Below, piece by piece: positions 63,065 through 64,000 of a DNA stretch of 64,000 nt. The notes beneath the pieces were generated by a model, which searched no databases, had not been told where the DNA came from, and saw only the letters and a list, made by a program, of their open reading frames with translations. The stretch is taken from NCBI RefSeq assembly GCF_017744445.1, contig NZ_JAGIBH010000002.1, positions 124,001 through 188,000 of the forward strand. The letters run 5' to 3'. A program made the position numbers and the translations under genes. Source of the stretch: Caulobacter sp. Lineage in GTDB: Bacteria > Pseudomonadota > Alphaproteobacteria > Caulobacterales > Caulobacteraceae. Within the stretch, counting starts at the first letter, position 1, and each line of letters begins with the position of its first letter.

Positions 63065-64000
63065 ATGACCACCACCCTCACCCGCCGCCTGTTCGGCGCG
63101 AGCCTCGCCGCCCTCTCCGCGGCCGCCATGCCTGGCCTGGTTCAAGCCGCCGAAAAGGCCGCTAAAAAGGGCGACAAGCCGCTCTACAAGGATCCGACCC
63201 AGCCGATCGACGCCCGCGTCCAGGACCTGCTGGGCCGCATGACGCTGGAAGAGAAGGCCGCCCAGCTGATCGGCATCTGGCTGACCAAGGCCAAGATCCA
63301 GACCGACGCCGGCGAGTTCTCGGCCGAACAGGCGGCCAAGAACTTCCCCAATGGCCTGGGCCAGATCTCGCGTCCGTCGGACCGTAAGGGCCTCAAGCCC
63401 GCCACCGTGGTCGATGCGGCCGCCGGCGCCGACGACGGCGCGATCAACCGCAACGCCAAGGAAACCGCCCGCTACACCAACGCCGCCCAGAAGTGGGCGA
63501 TGGAAAAGACCCGCCTGGGCATCCCGCTGCTGATGCACGACGAGGCCCTGCACGGCTATGTGGCGCGTGACGCCACCAGCTTCCCGCAGGCCATCGCCCT
63601 GGCCTCGACCTTCGACACCGAGCTGACCGAGAAGATCTTCGCCGTCGCCGCCCGCGAGATGCGCGCCCGGGGTTCGAACCTGGCGCTCGCGCCGGTCGTC
63701 GACGTGGCCCGCGACCCCCGCTGGGGCCGCATCGAGGAGACCTATGGCGAGGACCCGCACGTCTGCGCCGAGATCGGCCTGGCCGCCATCCGCGGCTTCC
63801 AGGGCACGACCCTGCCGCTGGCCAAGGACAAGGTCTTCGTCACCCTCAAGCACATGACCGGCCACGGCCAGCCCGAGAACGGCACCAATGTCGGCCCGGC
63901 CCAGATCGCCGAGCGCACCCTGCGCGAGAACTTCTTCCCGCCCTTTGAGCGCGCGGTGACCGAGCTGCCGGTGCGCGCGGTCATGCCGTCGTACAACGAG
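63065..64000 (+). CDS. GH3-family beta-glycosidase, N-terminal part (cut by window edge)
   Basis: The frame opens at the ATG at 63065 and remains open to the right edge, giving 312 residues. A Tat-like signal (LTRRLFGASLAALSAAAMPG) precedes the GH3 N-terminal barrel: IDARVQDLLGRMTLEEKAAQ, IPLLMHDEALHGY, FPQAIALASTFDTELTEKIF, LALAPVVDVARDPRWGRIEE, TYGEDPHVCAEIG, and VTLKHMTGHGQPENGTNVGP. The catalytic nucleophile Asp should lie just beyond the edge, after VMPSYNE. It is probably a periplasmic xylosidase or glucosidase. With the GH10 xylanase at 43096 it suggests plant-polysaccharide use, although the two are 20 kb apart. Confidence 0.92.
   Translation, partial: MTTTLTRRLFGASLAALSAAAMPGLVQAAEKAAKKGDKPLYKDPTQPIDARVQDLLGRMTLEEKAAQLIGIWLTKAKIQTDAGEFSAEQAAKNFPNGLGQISRPSDRKGLKPATVVDAAAGADDGAINRNAKETARYTNAAQKWAMEKTRLGIPLLMHDEALHGYVARDATSFPQAIALASTFDTELTEKIFAVAAREMRARGSNLALAPVVDVARDPRWGRIEETYGEDPHVCAEIGLAAIRGFQGTTLPLAKDKVFVTLKHMTGHGQPENGTNVGPAQIAERTLRENFFPPFERAVTELPVRAVMPSYNE

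Overview
The window is chromosomal DNA of a Caulobacter (alphaproteobacterium, C. crescentus/C. segnis group). The base composition is high in G+C. The master cell-cycle regulator CtrA is present at 231 aa with its Ala-Ala C-terminus, alongside bactofilin BacB, FliI/FliJ, the dnaG-rpoD pair, several TonB-dependent receptors, HWE and hybrid histidine kinases, GANTC (CcrM) sites at the ctrA promoter, and promoters of the EcfG (GGAAC-N16/17-CGTT) type. Almost all of the sequence is coding. I see no tRNA, rRNA, CRISPR array, insertion sequence or prophage.

Layout. 1-12.9 kb: a sensor kinase (cut by the left edge) coupled to a LuxR-type regulator, small unknown proteins, xerD with a coupled periplasmic protein, aroK-aroB, an OhrR-like repressor with a three-site operator, a brnTA toxin-antitoxin locus with a frameshifted toxin, a CNNM/CorC protein, and an HWE kinase plus receiver. 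13-25.3 kb: two TonB-dependent receptors, cytidine deaminase, BolA, a J-domain protein, CobS without CobT, a higBA locus with a truncated toxin, a stress-promoter DUF2188-type gene and bacB. 25.5-36 kb: small exported protein, CheW, LysR with a DJ-1-family protein, monooxygenase-fold protein and alcohol dehydrogenase, M20 peptidase, EamA transporter, hybrid kinase and methyltransferase. 36-44 kb: M23 peptidase, ctrA, LytTR regulator, an intact HigBA-type pair, a hydrolase, fliI-fliJ and a GH10 xylanase. 44-53 kb: MASE1-type hybrid kinase, VOC protein, a nitronate monooxygenase/tautomerase/SDR operon, LysR, and a BlaI-M56 peptidase pair with a near-perfect operator. 53-64 kb: a DUF2971 gene of foreign composition directly behind rpoD, then rpoD, dnaG, a stress-type BON protein, LysE exporter, M61 peptidase, an unknown protein and a GH3 glycosidase cut by the right edge.

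Two themes run across the window. First, nine or more long palindromic intergenic elements of at least four sequence families lie at gene ends. Several have a GANTC site in or near the loop, and one family (CCTAGG-rich ends) has landed inside another. Second, three toxin-antitoxin loci are present; in two of them the toxin gene is broken while the antitoxin and its operator are intact.

No clearly new multi-gene system could be demonstrated. The best leads are the BlaI-M56 pair with a coiled-coil output domain, the mobile CCTAGG element, the decayed toxin loci, the primase without its usual zinc ligands, and the atypical SDR operon. All coordinates, residue numbers and motif readings were made by eye. 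Family names come from remembered sequence patterns, not from database searches.
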